Positions 9,072-17,963 of a stretch of DNA of 64,000 nucleotides are shown one piece after another (the stretch's first letter is position 1; every line of letters starts with the position of its first letter). The notes beneath the pieces were generated by a model. The model did no database searches. It saw only the letters and a list, made by a program, of their open reading frames with translations, and had not been told where the DNA came from. Made by a program: the position numbers and the translations under genes. The stretch comes from Granulosicoccus sp. (GTDB lineage Bacteria; Pseudomonadota; Gammaproteobacteria; Granulosicoccales; Granulosicoccaceae), in contig JALZUD010000076.1 in NCBI GenBank assembly GCA_023301725.1, positions 17,026 to 81,025 of the forward strand. The letters are read 5' to 3'.

Positions 9072-9218
9072 AGAATTCCAATTTCATACGATTTGTGGGG
9101 TACAGTATATTAAATTCCAAGGCTAAGCTAAAGCATCACAGGTGGACGCTTCAGGCATTGGCTGGTACACAGAATTAAAATCTGACTATCGACAAACACC
9201 GTTCTGGAGAGTTAAAGC

Positions 9219-10403
9219 ATGAGTCACGATATTTTCATTATTGACGGAGCAAGAACACCGATTGGTGCTTTTGGCGGTTCTCTGTCTGGTCACTCACCTA
9301 TCGAGCTGGCCACCTTGGTCACTAAAGAGGCTATTTCACGTAGCAAACTCTCGCCAGATGCTGTAGGCCATGTTGTGTTTGGCCATGTTATCAATACCGA
9401 ACCACGCGATATGTATTTATCGCGAGTTGCAGCCATTGAAGCAGGCATTCCTCAAGAGACTCCTGCACTGAACGTCAATCGCTTATGTGGCTCAGGAGCT
9501 CAGGCTGTTGTTTCAGCGGCACAACATCTCATGCTAGGTGACACTGATGTGGCCGTTGCAGGTGGCAGTGAGGTCATGTCGCGTTCTCCCCACATGACAC
9601 CGGGCATGCGTTTTGGTCAGAAAATGGGCAACCTCAACATGCAGGACATGATGATAGGCGCATTGTCAGATCCTTTTGGTGCGGGGCATATGGGCATAAC
9701 GGCTGAAAATGTGGCGACCGAAAACCAGATTGATCGTGAGCAACAAGATGCGTTTGCCGCGGAGAGCCAACGTCGCGCAAGCGCTGCCATAAAGGCAGGT
9801 CATTTTCAAAGCCAGATACTGCCTGTAGATGTCAAACAACGGCGAGAAACCATCAGCTTTGATACCGACGAACACCCCAAACCTGACACCACAGCGCAAA
9901 GCCTGGCAGGACTTCGCGCGGCCTTTAAAAAAGACGGTAGCGTCACGGCTGGCAATGCATCAGGCATAAACGATGGTGCAGCCGCCATGGTGCTGGCAAC
10001 TCAAACTGCAGTGGATAAGCACGGGCTCAAACCTCGCGCCAAGCTGCTTGGCTACGCCCACGCAGGTGTGCGTCCCGACATCATGGGTATTGGTCCTGTG
10101 CCCGCAGTCACCAAGCTACTAGAAAACCTGAAGATGTCGCATGAGCAGTTCGATGTTATCGAGTCTAATGAAGCGTTTGCATCACAAGCGTGTGCAGTCA
10201 ATAACGCACTGGGATTAAACACCGATAAAGTGAATCCTAATGGCGGTGCAATTGCGCTCGGACATCCAGTGGGTGCGACGGGCTCTATCCTAGTTATAAA
10301 AGCCATGTACGAGCTTGAACGAACCGGTGGTCGTTACGGAATTATCACTATGTGCATCGGTGGTGGACAAGGCATTGCCTTGGCGATAGAACGACTTGCG
10401 TAG
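9219..10403 (+). CDS. bktB: Acetyl-CoA C-acyltransferase (beta-ketothiolase)
   Basis: Thiolase catalysing reversible condensation or cleavage of 3-ketoacyl-CoA, used in fatty-acid breakdown or polyhydroxyalkanoate supply. All three catalytic elements are present: Cys90 in NRLCGSGAQA, His349 in GGAIALGHPVG and Cys379 in MCIGGGQG. The 394-residue length and phrases such as TEPRDMYLSRVAAIEAG recall the BktB type of Cupriavidus. An ATG with upstream GGAG fixes the start. It stands alone, convergent with ruvA and divergent from the VWA gene. The alternative name phaA/atoB cannot be excluded. Confidence 0.9.
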   Translation: MSHDIFIIDGARTPIGAFGGSLSGHSPIELATLVTKEAISRSKLSPDAVGHVVFGHVINTEPRDMYLSRVAAIEAGIPQETPALNVNRLCGSGAQAVVSAAQHLMLGDTDVAVAGGSEVMSRSPHMTPGMRFGQKMGNLNMQDMMIGALSDPFGAGHMGITAENVATENQIDREQQDAFAAESQRRASAAIKAGHFQSQILPVDVKQRRETISFDTDEHPKPDTTAQSLAGLRAAFKKDGSVTAGNASGINDGAAAMVLATQTAVDKHGLKPRAKLLGYAHAGVRPDIMGIGPVPAVTKLLENLKMSHEQFDVIESNEAFASQACAVNNALGLNTDKVNPNGGAIALGHPVGATGSILVIKAMYELERTGGRYGIITMCIGGGQGIALAIERLA

Positions 10404-10428
10404 TTATCCCTAAGTGTTGCGTCTATGC

Positions 10429-10452
10429 GGTGTTGGCTATCACGCCAACACC
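10429..10452. terminator. Hairpin between convergent bktB and ruvA
   Basis: Perfect 8-base arms with an 8-base loop lie between the stops of two converging genes. No T-run follows on either strand, so it may act as a Rho-aided or simply structural end. Confidence 0.4.
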
Positions 10453-10491
10453 CATACCCGCCACTACCACCGCCTCATGCGTGAGTTCAAC

Positions 10492-11088
10492 CTAACGAGC
10501 AGCACCACGCAGCGCAGCACGAATCATCTGCTCCACAGTGTCATCAGCTTTGGCATGTTTATCCAATAACTTGGTAGCTTCTGCCGGCTTGTAACCCAAT
10601 GCCGCCAAGGCATCTTCTGCCTGACTACGTGCAGACTCATCATTGGTTTTGGGCAGAGAACCCGTCGATAGGCCTCCAATGTCCAGCGTGCCCACCTTAT
10701 CTTGCAGCTCCACTAAGAGTCTTTCTGCAGTCTTTTTACCAATACCTGGCACCCGAGTTAAAGCTGCCACATCTTTGTTGGTAACACAGGCCAGAAATTC
10801 GTCAGAGTTCATACCGGACAAAATGGATAAGGCAACCTTGGCACCCACGCCATTCACCTTAAGCAAGGCTCTAAACAAAACGCGTTCTGTGCGAGTGGCA
10901 AACCCGTAGAGCAATTGCGCATCTTCGCGCACCACCAGATGGGTGAACAAGGCAACACTTTCGTTCAATGCAGGTAAGGCATAGTGCGTGGACATAGGTG
11001 CATCCACCTCATACCCTACACCCTGCACATCTAGCACAAGTGAAGGTGGATTTTTCTCTACCAACTTGCCAGTCAGGCGTCCTATCAC
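10492..11088 (-). CDS. ruvA: Holliday junction branch migration protein RuvA
   Basis: DNA-binding subunit of the RuvAB branch-migration motor in recombinational repair. The start MIGRLTGKLVEK, the helix-hairpin-helix pair (VNGVGAKVALSIL and VPGIGKKTAERLL) and the C-terminal RuvB-binding three-helix domain are all present; 198 residues is typical. It follows ruvC with a 4-bp ATGA overlap. Unusually, no ruvB follows: the next gene is the convergent bktB, so ruvB must lie outside this window. Confidence 0.97.
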   Translation of the reverse strand: MIGRLTGKLVEKNPPSLVLDVQGVGYEVDAPMSTHYALPALNESVALFTHLVVREDAQLLYGFATRTERVLFRALLKVNGVGAKVALSILSGMNSDEFLACVTNKDVAALTRVPGIGKKTAERLLVELQDKVGTLDIGGLSTGSLPKTNDESARSQAEDALAALGYKPAEATKLLDKHAKADDTVEQMIRAALRGAAR

Positions 11089-11636
11089 AATCTCAAACCT
11101 CTTCCTCGACTTCGTTTACGCGCGGGAATACCTGTGCCAGTGGGTACATGACGTGAGTGCGCATGACATACAGCAATGGCTAGCCCGTCCGCAGCATCTG
11201 CCTGTAACTCAGACTCAATGTGTAACAAAGCACGCACCATAGTCTGAACCTGCTTTTTATCAGCTGCACCCGAACCGGTAACCACCTTTTTGATCAATCG
11301 AGCGGCGTATTCAGATACGGCCAACTGACGCGATACAGCGGCTGTGATGGCAGCTCCCCTCGCCTGTCCCAACTTCAAGGCTGACATGGGGTTGTTGCTT
11401 AGGAACACTTGTTCAATAGCGACCTCTTGAGGTTGCCACTGCTCAATGATGTCACCCAAGGCCGCAAAAATATGCCCAAGCTTTTCGGGGAAATTATCAC
11501 CCTTAACCCGTATATGACCATGCGCAAGGTGAAAACTTCGCGCACCGTCAGATTCAATAATACCGTAGCCGGTGATAACCGAGCCCGGATCAATGCCTAG
11601 AACACGAACTAGTGGTTTGGATCGATGAGCACTCAT
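11085..11636 (-). CDS. ruvC: Crossover junction endodeoxyribonuclease RuvC
   Basis: Holliday-junction resolvase acting with RuvAB. The N-terminal LGIDPGSVITGYG holds the first catalytic Asp, AIEQVF the Glu, and DAADGLAIAVCHAH the C-terminal acidic residues. ATG 11636 gives 183 residues; an in-frame TTG at 11663 would add nine residues with no family support. It is translationally coupled to ruvA and lies 45 bp after yebC, giving the common gammaproteobacterial yebC-ruvC-ruvA order. Confidence 0.96.
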   Translation of the reverse strand: MSAHRSKPLVRVLGIDPGSVITGYGIIESDGARSFHLAHGHIRVKGDNFPEKLGHIFAALGDIIEQWQPQEVAIEQVFLSNNPMSALKLGQARGAAITAAVSRQLAVSEYAARLIKKVVTGSGAADKKQVQTMVRALLHIESELQADAADGLAIAVCHAHSRHVPTGTGIPARKRSRGRGLRL

Positions 11637-11681
11637 CAAGCGCTTACTTAGACGCTGGCACAACAGTAGCTAATTAGTCGT

Positions 11682-12422
11682 TCAATCCTCATAGGATTCG
11701 CCGGGGATTTGCGCGTTGGTGTAAACCTCTTGAACATCATCAAGATCTTCTAGCGCATCAATCAGCTTCAGTAGTTTCTGGCCCTGCTCAACATCTAGCT
11801 CAACATCGACGCCTGCACGCATGGTGACTTCAGAATGCTCTGAAGTGAGGCCTACCTCAGCCAATGCTTCCTTGACATCAATAAACACCTCTTCGGTGGT
11901 CAGCACTTCCAGTGAACCATCGTCACTGGCCACGATGTCTTCGGCACCTGCTTCCAACGCCGCTTCCATGACCTTGTCTTCATCGGTGCCTACCGGGTAG
12001 TTGATGATGCCCTGCTTTTCAAACAGATAGGACACCGAACCCTGTGCGCCCATGTTGCCACCGAATTTAGAAAATGCATGCTTCACTTCTGATACGGTGC
12101 GGTTTCGGTTGTCGGTCATGGTGTCGACCATGATGGCAACGCCATTCACACCATAGCCTTCGTAACGGTTTTCCTCGTAGGCCACATCATCCTGCTCGCC
12201 AGCGCCTTTCTTGATAGCTCGCTCGATGGTGTCCTTGGTCATGTTGCCACCAAGGGCTTTATCCACCGCGAGACGCAAACGTGGATTCGCACCCAGATCT
12301 GAACCACCTAATCTTGCCGCGATATTTATTTCGCGAATAAGTTTGGTGAAAAGCTTACCGCGTTTTTTATCCTGCTTACCTTTACGATGCTGGATATTGG
12401 CCCACTTACTATGACCGGCCAT
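11682..12422 (-). CDS. yebC: YebC/PmpR-family regulatory or translation factor
   Basis: A 246-residue member of the universal YebC family, recognised from [18 protein letters not shown] at the N-terminus and the acidic C-terminal half. Members have been described as DNA-binding regulators, and more recently as ribosome-associated factors helping at proline-rich stretches. It is first in the minus-strand unit with ruvC and ruvA. The 183-bp gap upstream (12423-12605) to the hydrolase gene may hold its promoter; I see no convincing boxes. Confidence 0.96.
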   Translation of the reverse strand: MAGHSKWANIQHRKGKQDKKRGKLFTKLIREINIAARLGGSDLGANPRLRLAVDKALGGNMTKDTIERAIKKGAGEQDDVAYEENRYEGYGVNGVAIMVDTMTDNRNRTVSEVKHAFSKFGGNMGAQGSVSYLFEKQGIINYPVGTDEDKVMEAALEAGAEDIVASDDGSLEVLTTEEVFIDVKEALAEVGLTSEHSEVTMRAGVDVELDVEQGQKLLKLIDALEDLDDVQEVYTNAQIPGESYED

Positions 12423-12605
12423 TGGTTGCCTCTTTTAGCTGAAATTATTAATTGCGGCTATTGTCGCCTATTCAACTGCAGTTCGCCAGTCCACTGGAGG
12501 TCTGGTGTTAATATCGCGTCGACAGGTTTCGCCTTCGCACCGATCAGCTCCCCTTCAAACAGGCTTGACACACAAAGGCAAGTTGCCAAGGGCCAGCAAA
12601 CACAC

Positions 12606-13259
12606 TCAGCTGCCAAAACGACTTCGCTTCAGAAAATTTGCCACGTGTTCAGCGCATTTTTTGGAAAAAATCATTGACGAATGCGAATAAGGCAGACAAA
12701 TACGATCAGTAGCGTTGTCCAAAAAAGACTCACTGCCCCGCACAACCCCATCGCTATCCGTGCCTGCCGAGTACAACAACGCCAAAATGCCCATTCGACC
12801 AGAGCCTGTAATGATTCCCAAAGGCGTTTTGCTCTCGTAATCTGGCGCACCTCTTAGCAGCCCACCAGTGCCTGCACTGCGACCTAAAAGAGGACGTAGC
12901 ACTCTATTCTGATGCACCCGTCTTGCTATGTGGCTGCCTTTCACTGGGGACCCTAGCAGCACGATTTTGCCAATTTCCAGCGTCGGATACTGGCTCAGCA
13001 AATTGAGGATAATGATGCCTCCCAAGCTGTGCCCCACCAGATTCACACGTTTGGCCCCTAATTCACCAATTCGGCGATACAAATCCTGAGCGTTTTCCGC
13101 AGGCGTATTGGTCAAAAAGTCGTAACTGAAAGTGACGGTCGGAAAACCCAGCGCTTTCAGCCGCTTAGCCATGACTGCCATCATGAAACCCTGCATCCAG
13201 ATACCGTGCACCAACACGGTGATTTCGCCTTGGTTTGGCATTTGCTGACTTTTGTTCAT
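12606..13259 (-). CDS. Alpha/beta-fold hydrolase (lipase/esterase-like)
   Basis: A 217-residue cytosolic alpha/beta hydrolase without a signal peptide. It shows the oxyanion stretch LVHGIWMQG, the nucleophile elbow GHSLGG, a later Asp in GTDSDGVV and a His in LPYSHSSM, giving a complete candidate Ser-Asp-His triad. It resembles small PGAP1-like/lipase_3-type hydrolases often annotated simply as alpha/beta hydrolase. It is transcribed away from gcdH; the 130-bp divergent gap contains the promoter(s) of both. Substrate unknown. Confidence 0.8.
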   Translation of the reverse strand: MNKSQQMPNQGEITVLVHGIWMQGFMMAVMAKRLKALGFPTVTFSYDFLTNTPAENAQDLYRRIGELGAKRVNLVGHSLGGIIILNLLSQYPTLEIGKIVLLGSPVKGSHIARRVHQNRVLRPLLGRSAGTGGLLRGAPDYESKTPLGIITGSGRMGILALLYSAGTDSDGVVRGSESFLDNATDRICLPYSHSSMIFSKKCAEHVANFLKRSRFGS

Positions 13260-13320
13260 CCTGCCGATTTTTACACGTATCAGCTTGGTAGTGGCATCGC
13301 CGTTACCTACTTATCGGCAT

Positions 13321-13351
13321 TTGAACTTGTACTTTAAAAATGGTGGATAAT
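13321..13351 (+). promoter_or_regulatory. Possible sigma-70 promoter of gcdH
   Basis: A TTGAAC box at 13321 and GATAAT at 13346 are separated by 19 bases, longer than ideal. They lie about 40 bp before the gcdH start in the divergent gap. Weak assignment. Confidence 0.25.
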
Positions 13352-13389
13352 CATGCAAAACCATTCAACGTATCACTCGGAGTGCTCTA

Positions 13390-14619
13390 ATGAATAAAGC
13401 TGTTGCCGAACTAACCGGTCCTGAACTGGCCCGTGCCAAGCCTGCAGAGTCGATCTGGGACGATCCGTTCTTGCTGGAAAGCCAGCTTAGCGAAGACGAA
13501 AGGATGATACGCGACAGTGCCCGTGCCTACTGTCAGGACAAACTGGCGTCGCGGGTATTGATGGCCAACCGAAACGAGACCTTCGACCGCGACATCATGA
13601 CTGAGATGGGCGATCTAGGCCTACTGGGTGTCACCATTGGTGAAGAGTTCGGTGGTGTGGGTGCAAATTATGTTTCCTACGGGCTGGTTGCCCGTGAAGT
13701 TGAACGCGTAGACAGTGGCTATCGCTCCGCCATGTCAGTGCAAAGTTCTTTGGTCATGCACCCAATTCACGCCTACGGCACTGACGAGCAGCGAACAAAA
13801 TTTCTGCCCAAGCTTGCCTCAGGCGAGTTGGTCGGTTGCTTTGGCCTCACAGAACCAGATGCCGGATCTGACCCTGCCTCCATGCTCACGCGCGCCAAAG
13901 TGGTGGACGGTGGTTTTAGTGTTTCCGGTGCGAAAAACTGGATAACCAACTCCCCCATTGCCGATGTCTTTGTCGTCTGGGCAAAGTCAGATGCGCACGA
14001 TGGAAAAATTAAAGGCTTTATCCTTGAAAAGGGTATGAAAGGACTAAATGCACCCAAAATTGAAGGTAAGTTCTCGTTACGTGCATCGGTGACTGGCATG
14101 ATCCAGATGGACGAGGTGTTTGTGCCAGAAGAAAACCTGTTACCCAATGCTAGCGGACTAGCCGGCCCCTTCGGTTGTCTAAACCGTGCACGATTCGGTA
14201 TCGCCTGGGGTGCTATGGGCGCTGCTGAAGCATGCTTCCATGCTGCACGCAGCTATACAATGGATCGTAAGCAGTTCGGCAAGCCGCTGGCACAAACCCA
14301 GCTCATTCAGCGCAAGTTGGCCGATATGCAAACAGAAATAGGCCTTGGACTACAAGGCGCGCTACAACTTGGCCGCATGTTTGATGATCACACCGCTTCA
14401 GCCGAACTCATTAGCCTCATGAAGCGCAACAACTGTGGCAAAGCCATTGCCATTGCCAGAGACGCACGTGACATGCACGGCGGAAATGGGGTGAGTGATG
14501 AGTATGGTGTTATTCGCCATGTGATGAATCTGGAAGCGGTTAACACCTATGAAGGCACACACGATGTGCATGCACTGATTCTTGGTAGAGGTATCACTGG
14601 GCTTCAGGCTTTTAGTTGA
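13390..14619 (+). CDS. gcdH: Glutaryl-CoA dehydrogenase
   Basis: FAD enzyme oxidising and decarboxylating glutaryl-CoA to crotonyl-CoA in lysine, tryptophan or benzoate breakdown. The 409-residue protein has acyl-CoA dehydrogenase signatures ([34 protein letters not shown]). The C-terminal [14 protein letters not shown] carries the catalytic Glu near 388. The NWITNSP segment and the EGTHDVH context are characteristic of GcdH rather than short-chain dehydrogenases. A GGAG seven bases before the ATG fixes the start. No electron-transfer flavoprotein or CaiB partner lies beside it. Confidence 0.93.
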   Translation: MNKAVAELTGPELARAKPAESIWDDPFLLESQLSEDERMIRDSARAYCQDKLASRVLMANRNETFDRDIMTEMGDLGLLGVTIGEEFGGVGANYVSYGLVAREVERVDSGYRSAMSVQSSLVMHPIHAYGTDEQRTKFLPKLASGELVGCFGLTEPDAGSDPASMLTRAKVVDGGFSVSGAKNWITNSPIADVFVVWAKSDAHDGKIKGFILEKGMKGLNAPKIEGKFSLRASVTGMIQMDEVFVPEENLLPNASGLAGPFGCLNRARFGIAWGAMGAAEACFHAARSYTMDRKQFGKPLAQTQLIQRKLADMQTEIGLGLQGALQLGRMFDDHTASAELISLMKRNNCGKAIAIARDARDMHGGNGVSDEYGVIRHVMNLEAVNTYEGTHDVHALILGRGITGLQAFS

Positions 14620-14693
14620 ATCGCCAGAATTTCAGGCTTGAATTAGCCTTGCATTTTCAGAGGGCAACTTGAACTTAACCTTATGCAAAGAGA

Positions 14694-14725
14694 CAATTGC
14701 GAACCTCAAATGAGGTTCGCAATTG
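14694..14725. terminator. Long hairpin downstream of gcdH
   Basis: Fifteen-base arms pair perfectly around two bases, 75 bp beyond the gcdH stop. There is no T-run, so it is a putative transcript end or mRNA-protecting structure. The remainder of 14620-14869 shows no gene. Confidence 0.45.
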
Positions 14726-14869
14726 ACTGCAACTAGTACAGCAACTGGCATTAGTGCTGCGTTTTTACACGATTTGATCTGAGCCGCATTGCTCTGGTCG
14801 CAAGCAGCGAAAAAACCCATGTCAGTTGTACGCCCAACTGCATCGCAGAGCGGCAGAGCACCCTACGAA

Positions 14870-15199
14870 TTAAACAATAACCTTCCCAACCTTCACAGAT
14901 TTAGGCTTGTCTGGGGACTGCAACGGATCTGCACGCGAAATTTTGGGCTTTTCGTTGTAACTACGCCCACAGCCTGTAGGATCAGCTCCGGTTCCAGTGT
15001 CGCTATCTGAACCATTTCCAGCATGTTCAGGTTTTTTCTCCCCTGACCCGCCGCGATCACACTCAGACGCAAGTGCCTGCCGGCCGGTGGCCAGTTTAGC
15101 TGCACCCACTGCGGCAACGAAAGTAGCTCCACGCCTCATGAAACTTCTTCGCTGTGCTCTATCGTGAATAACGACGCAATCTGATTCTGATTTTTTCAT
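14870..15199 (-). CDS. Small Tat-exported protein of unknown function
   Basis: The 109-residue product starts at ATG 15199; an upstream in-frame TTG is less likely. It has a twin-arginine-type leader (QRRSFMRRGATFVAAVGAAKLA). The predicted mature part is short, Gly/Asp/Ser-rich and charged, with Cys in ASECDRGG and TGCGRS, followed by a basic Lys/Pro tail. The composition looks like a folded or cofactor-carrying small periplasmic protein, but I do not recognise a domain. It lies 185 bp upstream of, and on the same strand as, nothing closely coupled; its downstream neighbour gcdH converges on it. Confidence 0.6.
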   Translation of the reverse strand: MKKSESDCVVIHDRAQRRSFMRRGATFVAAVGAAKLATGRQALASECDRGGSGEKKPEHAGNGSDSDTGTGADPTGCGRSYNEKPKISRADPLQSPDKPKSVKVGKVIV

Positions 15200-15396
15200 G
15201 TGCAGGTTCAACTCTTTGCCGTGTTGTGACGGTTGAAGCTATCAATTGTTCAGCTGCTGGTCAAGCAGGATTATTCGTGCCTAACGTCGTTCAAAGAGCT
15301 GAGATAACCCCATCGTTACACGATAACCCACGTCCAGACGCTTGCAGCACGATGCGCCACATTGGGCGTTTCGCAGAATTTCAGGCTGTGCCAACG

Positions 15397-16575
15397 CTAA
15401 CGTGGTACCTCGATCAAATTCTCGCGAACTAGCCGCGACACCAAGGCTTCCCGTTGATCAACTTCCAGAGCATCCAGCTCCCCTGCATCCAAACTGCCTC
15501 TTTCACAAAGAAGTGCTACAAGCCCAGCTACCGGCTCCTCAAATTCAAACACCTGTCCGAATGTACGAACCTTAATGCCATTTTCAGAATGCTCGACATT
15601 CAATAATAAATTCTGCCGAATGGTCAATTTTTCGATATGTTCAAGAGGCTTTGCCAATGACGACTGTGCTTGTAAAAGCCCCCTGCAGTCTTGTTGCGCA
15701 TCCAACGCTAGCTCATCAAGTAGTTGTGAATAGATGCTCTGAGCAAATGCAAGATCTCTTAGAGACTGACCTAGCTGCTCCACTAAAACCGCCACTGTAT
15801 CCAAGCCCGTTGAACTTGCTGCAGACTGCGCAAACGATTCCCGAAAACATCGATTTTCAAGCGTTGAACGTTGCACAATTTCCTGCAATACATCAGCCAC
15901 AATAATGGGGTAAACACCGAGAGTTATGTGCAGCGAAGGTGAATCTTGATCAGCAATTGCATCATGCACAACGCCGCGGGGAATATACAGAGTGTCTCCC
16001 GGACTCAGCGAAATGGATTCATCAACTGGAGACGGTGACAGCCTTGTTGCATCAAAAATCTCACCCGGACATGGCAACTCTAGGGGTGAGGGATAGAAGT
16101 TAAAGGTCTTTGAACCGCTCACCTGAAGAATAAAAACATCGTGCGTATCGTAGTGCGCGTTAAATCCCTGATTAGCAGGCGCTGAAAGATAGACGTTTGC
16201 CTGACAACGCATCTGTAGGTGCTTTAAGCACTCTCTGCATAGGTCGCTTAGAGGGCCAAGAAGTTTTTGAGCCTGTGAAATCACAATGGTAGCTCCATCA
16301 TTGTGGAGATCTAGCAACCGTAAGGGCAATATCTGATTCTGTGCATCAGCATAGGATGCGACGTCTATTGATTGTCCAGACTGAGTGAGCTGCACACCGG
16401 GGAAATAAAGGGGTTGCGTTGAGAGCAGGTTTTCGATGTCTGAGGTGCTTAACAGCTCATTAAAAGAGGCGCTGTTTCGTTCAATATGCAACGGTTGTTT
16501 TTCCCAGTAAGTTGAGAAAAATGTTTCGAGCGAAACAGGCTGAAGAAAGGCAGGTGAGCTACTCATCATCTTCAC
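15397..16575 (-). CDS. JmjC-type cupin 2-oxoglutarate oxygenase (ribosomal oxygenase-like)
   Basis: A 392-residue Cupin_4/JmjC protein related to bacterial RoxA/YcfD and the human MINA53/NO66 ribosomal-protein hydroxylases. The iron triad is present: His141 and Asp143 in NAHYDTHDVFIL, and His204 in IPRGVVHDA. A Lys in the following strand may bind 2-oxoglutarate. The C-terminal 180 residues resemble the dimerisation and winged-helix parts of the family. It is monocistronic, with 116 bp to the neighbouring metallo-hydrolase gene on the same strand. Its target is unknown: Arg hydroxylation of a ribosomal protein is possible, but some relatives act on small peptides. Confidence 0.8.
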   Translation of the reverse strand: MKMMSSSPAFLQPVSLETFFSTYWEKQPLHIERNSASFNELLSTSDIENLLSTQPLYFPGVQLTQSGQSIDVASYADAQNQILPLRLLDLHNDGATIVISQAQKLLGPLSDLCRECLKHLQMRCQANVYLSAPANQGFNAHYDTHDVFILQVSGSKTFNFYPSPLELPCPGEIFDATRLSPSPVDESISLSPGDTLYIPRGVVHDAIADQDSPSLHITLGVYPIIVADVLQEIVQRSTLENRCFRESFAQSAASSTGLDTVAVLVEQLGQSLRDLAFAQSIYSQLLDELALDAQQDCRGLLQAQSSLAKPLEHIEKLTIRQNLLLNVEHSENGIKVRTFGQVFEFEEPVAGLVALLCERGSLDAGELDALEVDQREALVSRLVRENLIEVPR

Positions 16576-16691
16576 GTTGTGGCGTCCGGCTGTAACTGAG
16601 AGTTATCACAATGGTAGCCGATCGTTCATTCAATCAACAGGGTCGCGCGCTCCAAGCAGCCGCGCACGACCCAACATCAGTTACGACATCT

Positions 16692-17660
16692 TCACAGCAT
16701 CATCTGATAGCTCACGGGTACAAAGCGATAACCGCCTTCGCCCCGTGCTTCCGAATAGCCCAAACCAGGAAATGGCATGTGGTATCCCACAAAAGGAATT
16801 TTGTCGGCCGTTAACATGTCGAACATCTGTTTCCTGGTCGCCGCAGCCTTTGCCTTGTCCATATCGAATTTCACCTCCCACTCGGGGTAGCCCAACGACC
16901 AGACATAATGATTTGCAGCATCGGCAATTAGCACTAACTGCTTACCACCAGACTCCAGTCTGTAGGCCATGTGGCCGGGGGTATGCCCAAACGCTGCCAA
17001 ACCAGTGATGCCTGCCACAACACTATCGCCATCTCCAATAAAACTCATTTTTTCGGCCAACGGCTGCACCTTGGCCTTAAAATTATCGTTGTCTTGTTTT
17101 GCCCATGCGTCGTATTCGACCTGACCTGTCACATAACGGGCATTGGGGAAAGTGGGCGTACCGTCGTCTCCAGTTAAACCGCCAATGTGGTCTCCATGCA
17201 TATGCGTTATCACAACCACGGTGACATCTTCTGGGGTGACACCCGCGCTTGCCAAGGGCGCAGTAATTCCCGCAGCATTCAAACCAGTATCGAACAAGAC
17301 GACGTCCTCACCTGCCCTCACAACGGTTGGCGTGAAGAAAAACTGCGCCGCTGTGGTGGGAATAAAGTTCGATTCACTGACCGCAGCGAACTCGTCAGCG
17401 CTTATGTTCATGCCAAAGATAGACTGCGGGTTCTCTACAGTTCGGGTACCTGCGAGTAGCGTTGAAACCTCAAATTCGCCAAGCATAAATGTGTTTTTGA
17501 TGGCATTGGGCTGCGCTGCATGCCCATCAGCACGAGCGTCTTGCATACGGGTCGCCAGAGCCGCCGCTGCTGGGATAGCCACCGATGCCGCCAGCCATTT
17601 CCTGCGTGACAATCCTTCTGGTCGAAGCTCTATGGTCTTGGCTGTTGGCCTTATTGGCAT
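16692..17660 (-). CDS. Tat-exported metallo-beta-lactamase-fold hydrolase
   Basis: The MBL-fold metal motif is intact (ITHMHGDHIGG, GHTPGHMAYR, then ADAANH). ATG 17660 is chosen because it places a twin-arginine leader (LSRRKWLAASVAIPAAAALATR) at a normal distance; the frame extends upstream to 17786 without sense. The mature enzyme of about 270 residues is probably periplasmic. It resembles the lactonase (AiiA/AttM)-like or broad esterase branch of the superfamily, so quorum-quenching is possible but not shown. Strand and 116-bp spacing suggest it may share a transcript with the JmjC-type gene downstream. Confidence 0.82.
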   Translation of the reverse strand: MPIRPTAKTIELRPEGLSRRKWLAASVAIPAAAALATRMQDARADGHAAQPNAIKNTFMLGEFEVSTLLAGTRTVENPQSIFGMNISADEFAAVSESNFIPTTAAQFFFTPTVVRAGEDVVLFDTGLNAAGITAPLASAGVTPEDVTVVVITHMHGDHIGGLTGDDGTPTFPNARYVTGQVEYDAWAKQDNDNFKAKVQPLAEKMSFIGDGDSVVAGITGLAAFGHTPGHMAYRLESGGKQLVLIADAANHYVWSLGYPEWEVKFDMDKAKAAATRKQMFDMLTADKIPFVGYHMPFPGLGYSEARGEGGYRFVPVSYQMML

Positions 17661-17963
17661 CGTGGATTGAGTTGAGCGTGAACGATAGTGGCTATTCAAA
17701 AGACTTCTCCTTTTCGCGGTTATTAATAACTTACGGATGTCTGAGGGCGTCGGATGCAAAAAAGTTGCACCCTTGAAATCAAGCAAAGCGATTCGTTTGG
17801 CTGACTTTTTTCATCAACACATTTTAGTTACAAAGCAAGTATCAGCTAACCGTAACATTCGACACTTGGGTTTATTTGGAGCGTTTGGCGTGATTATAAT
17901 GAGTCTCCCTTCAGAATTCGGAGGATTCATGCTTGTGACTACGTCTGCACGGCCGTTGTACTT

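Noticed and set aside
10429..10452. Confident Rho-independent terminator
   Set aside because: There is no T-run on either side, so it is listed only as a low-confidence hairpin.
14632..14820. 62-codon minus-strand frame after gcdH
   Set aside because: It includes the 14694-14725 hairpin, lacks a ribosome site and has no recognisable content.
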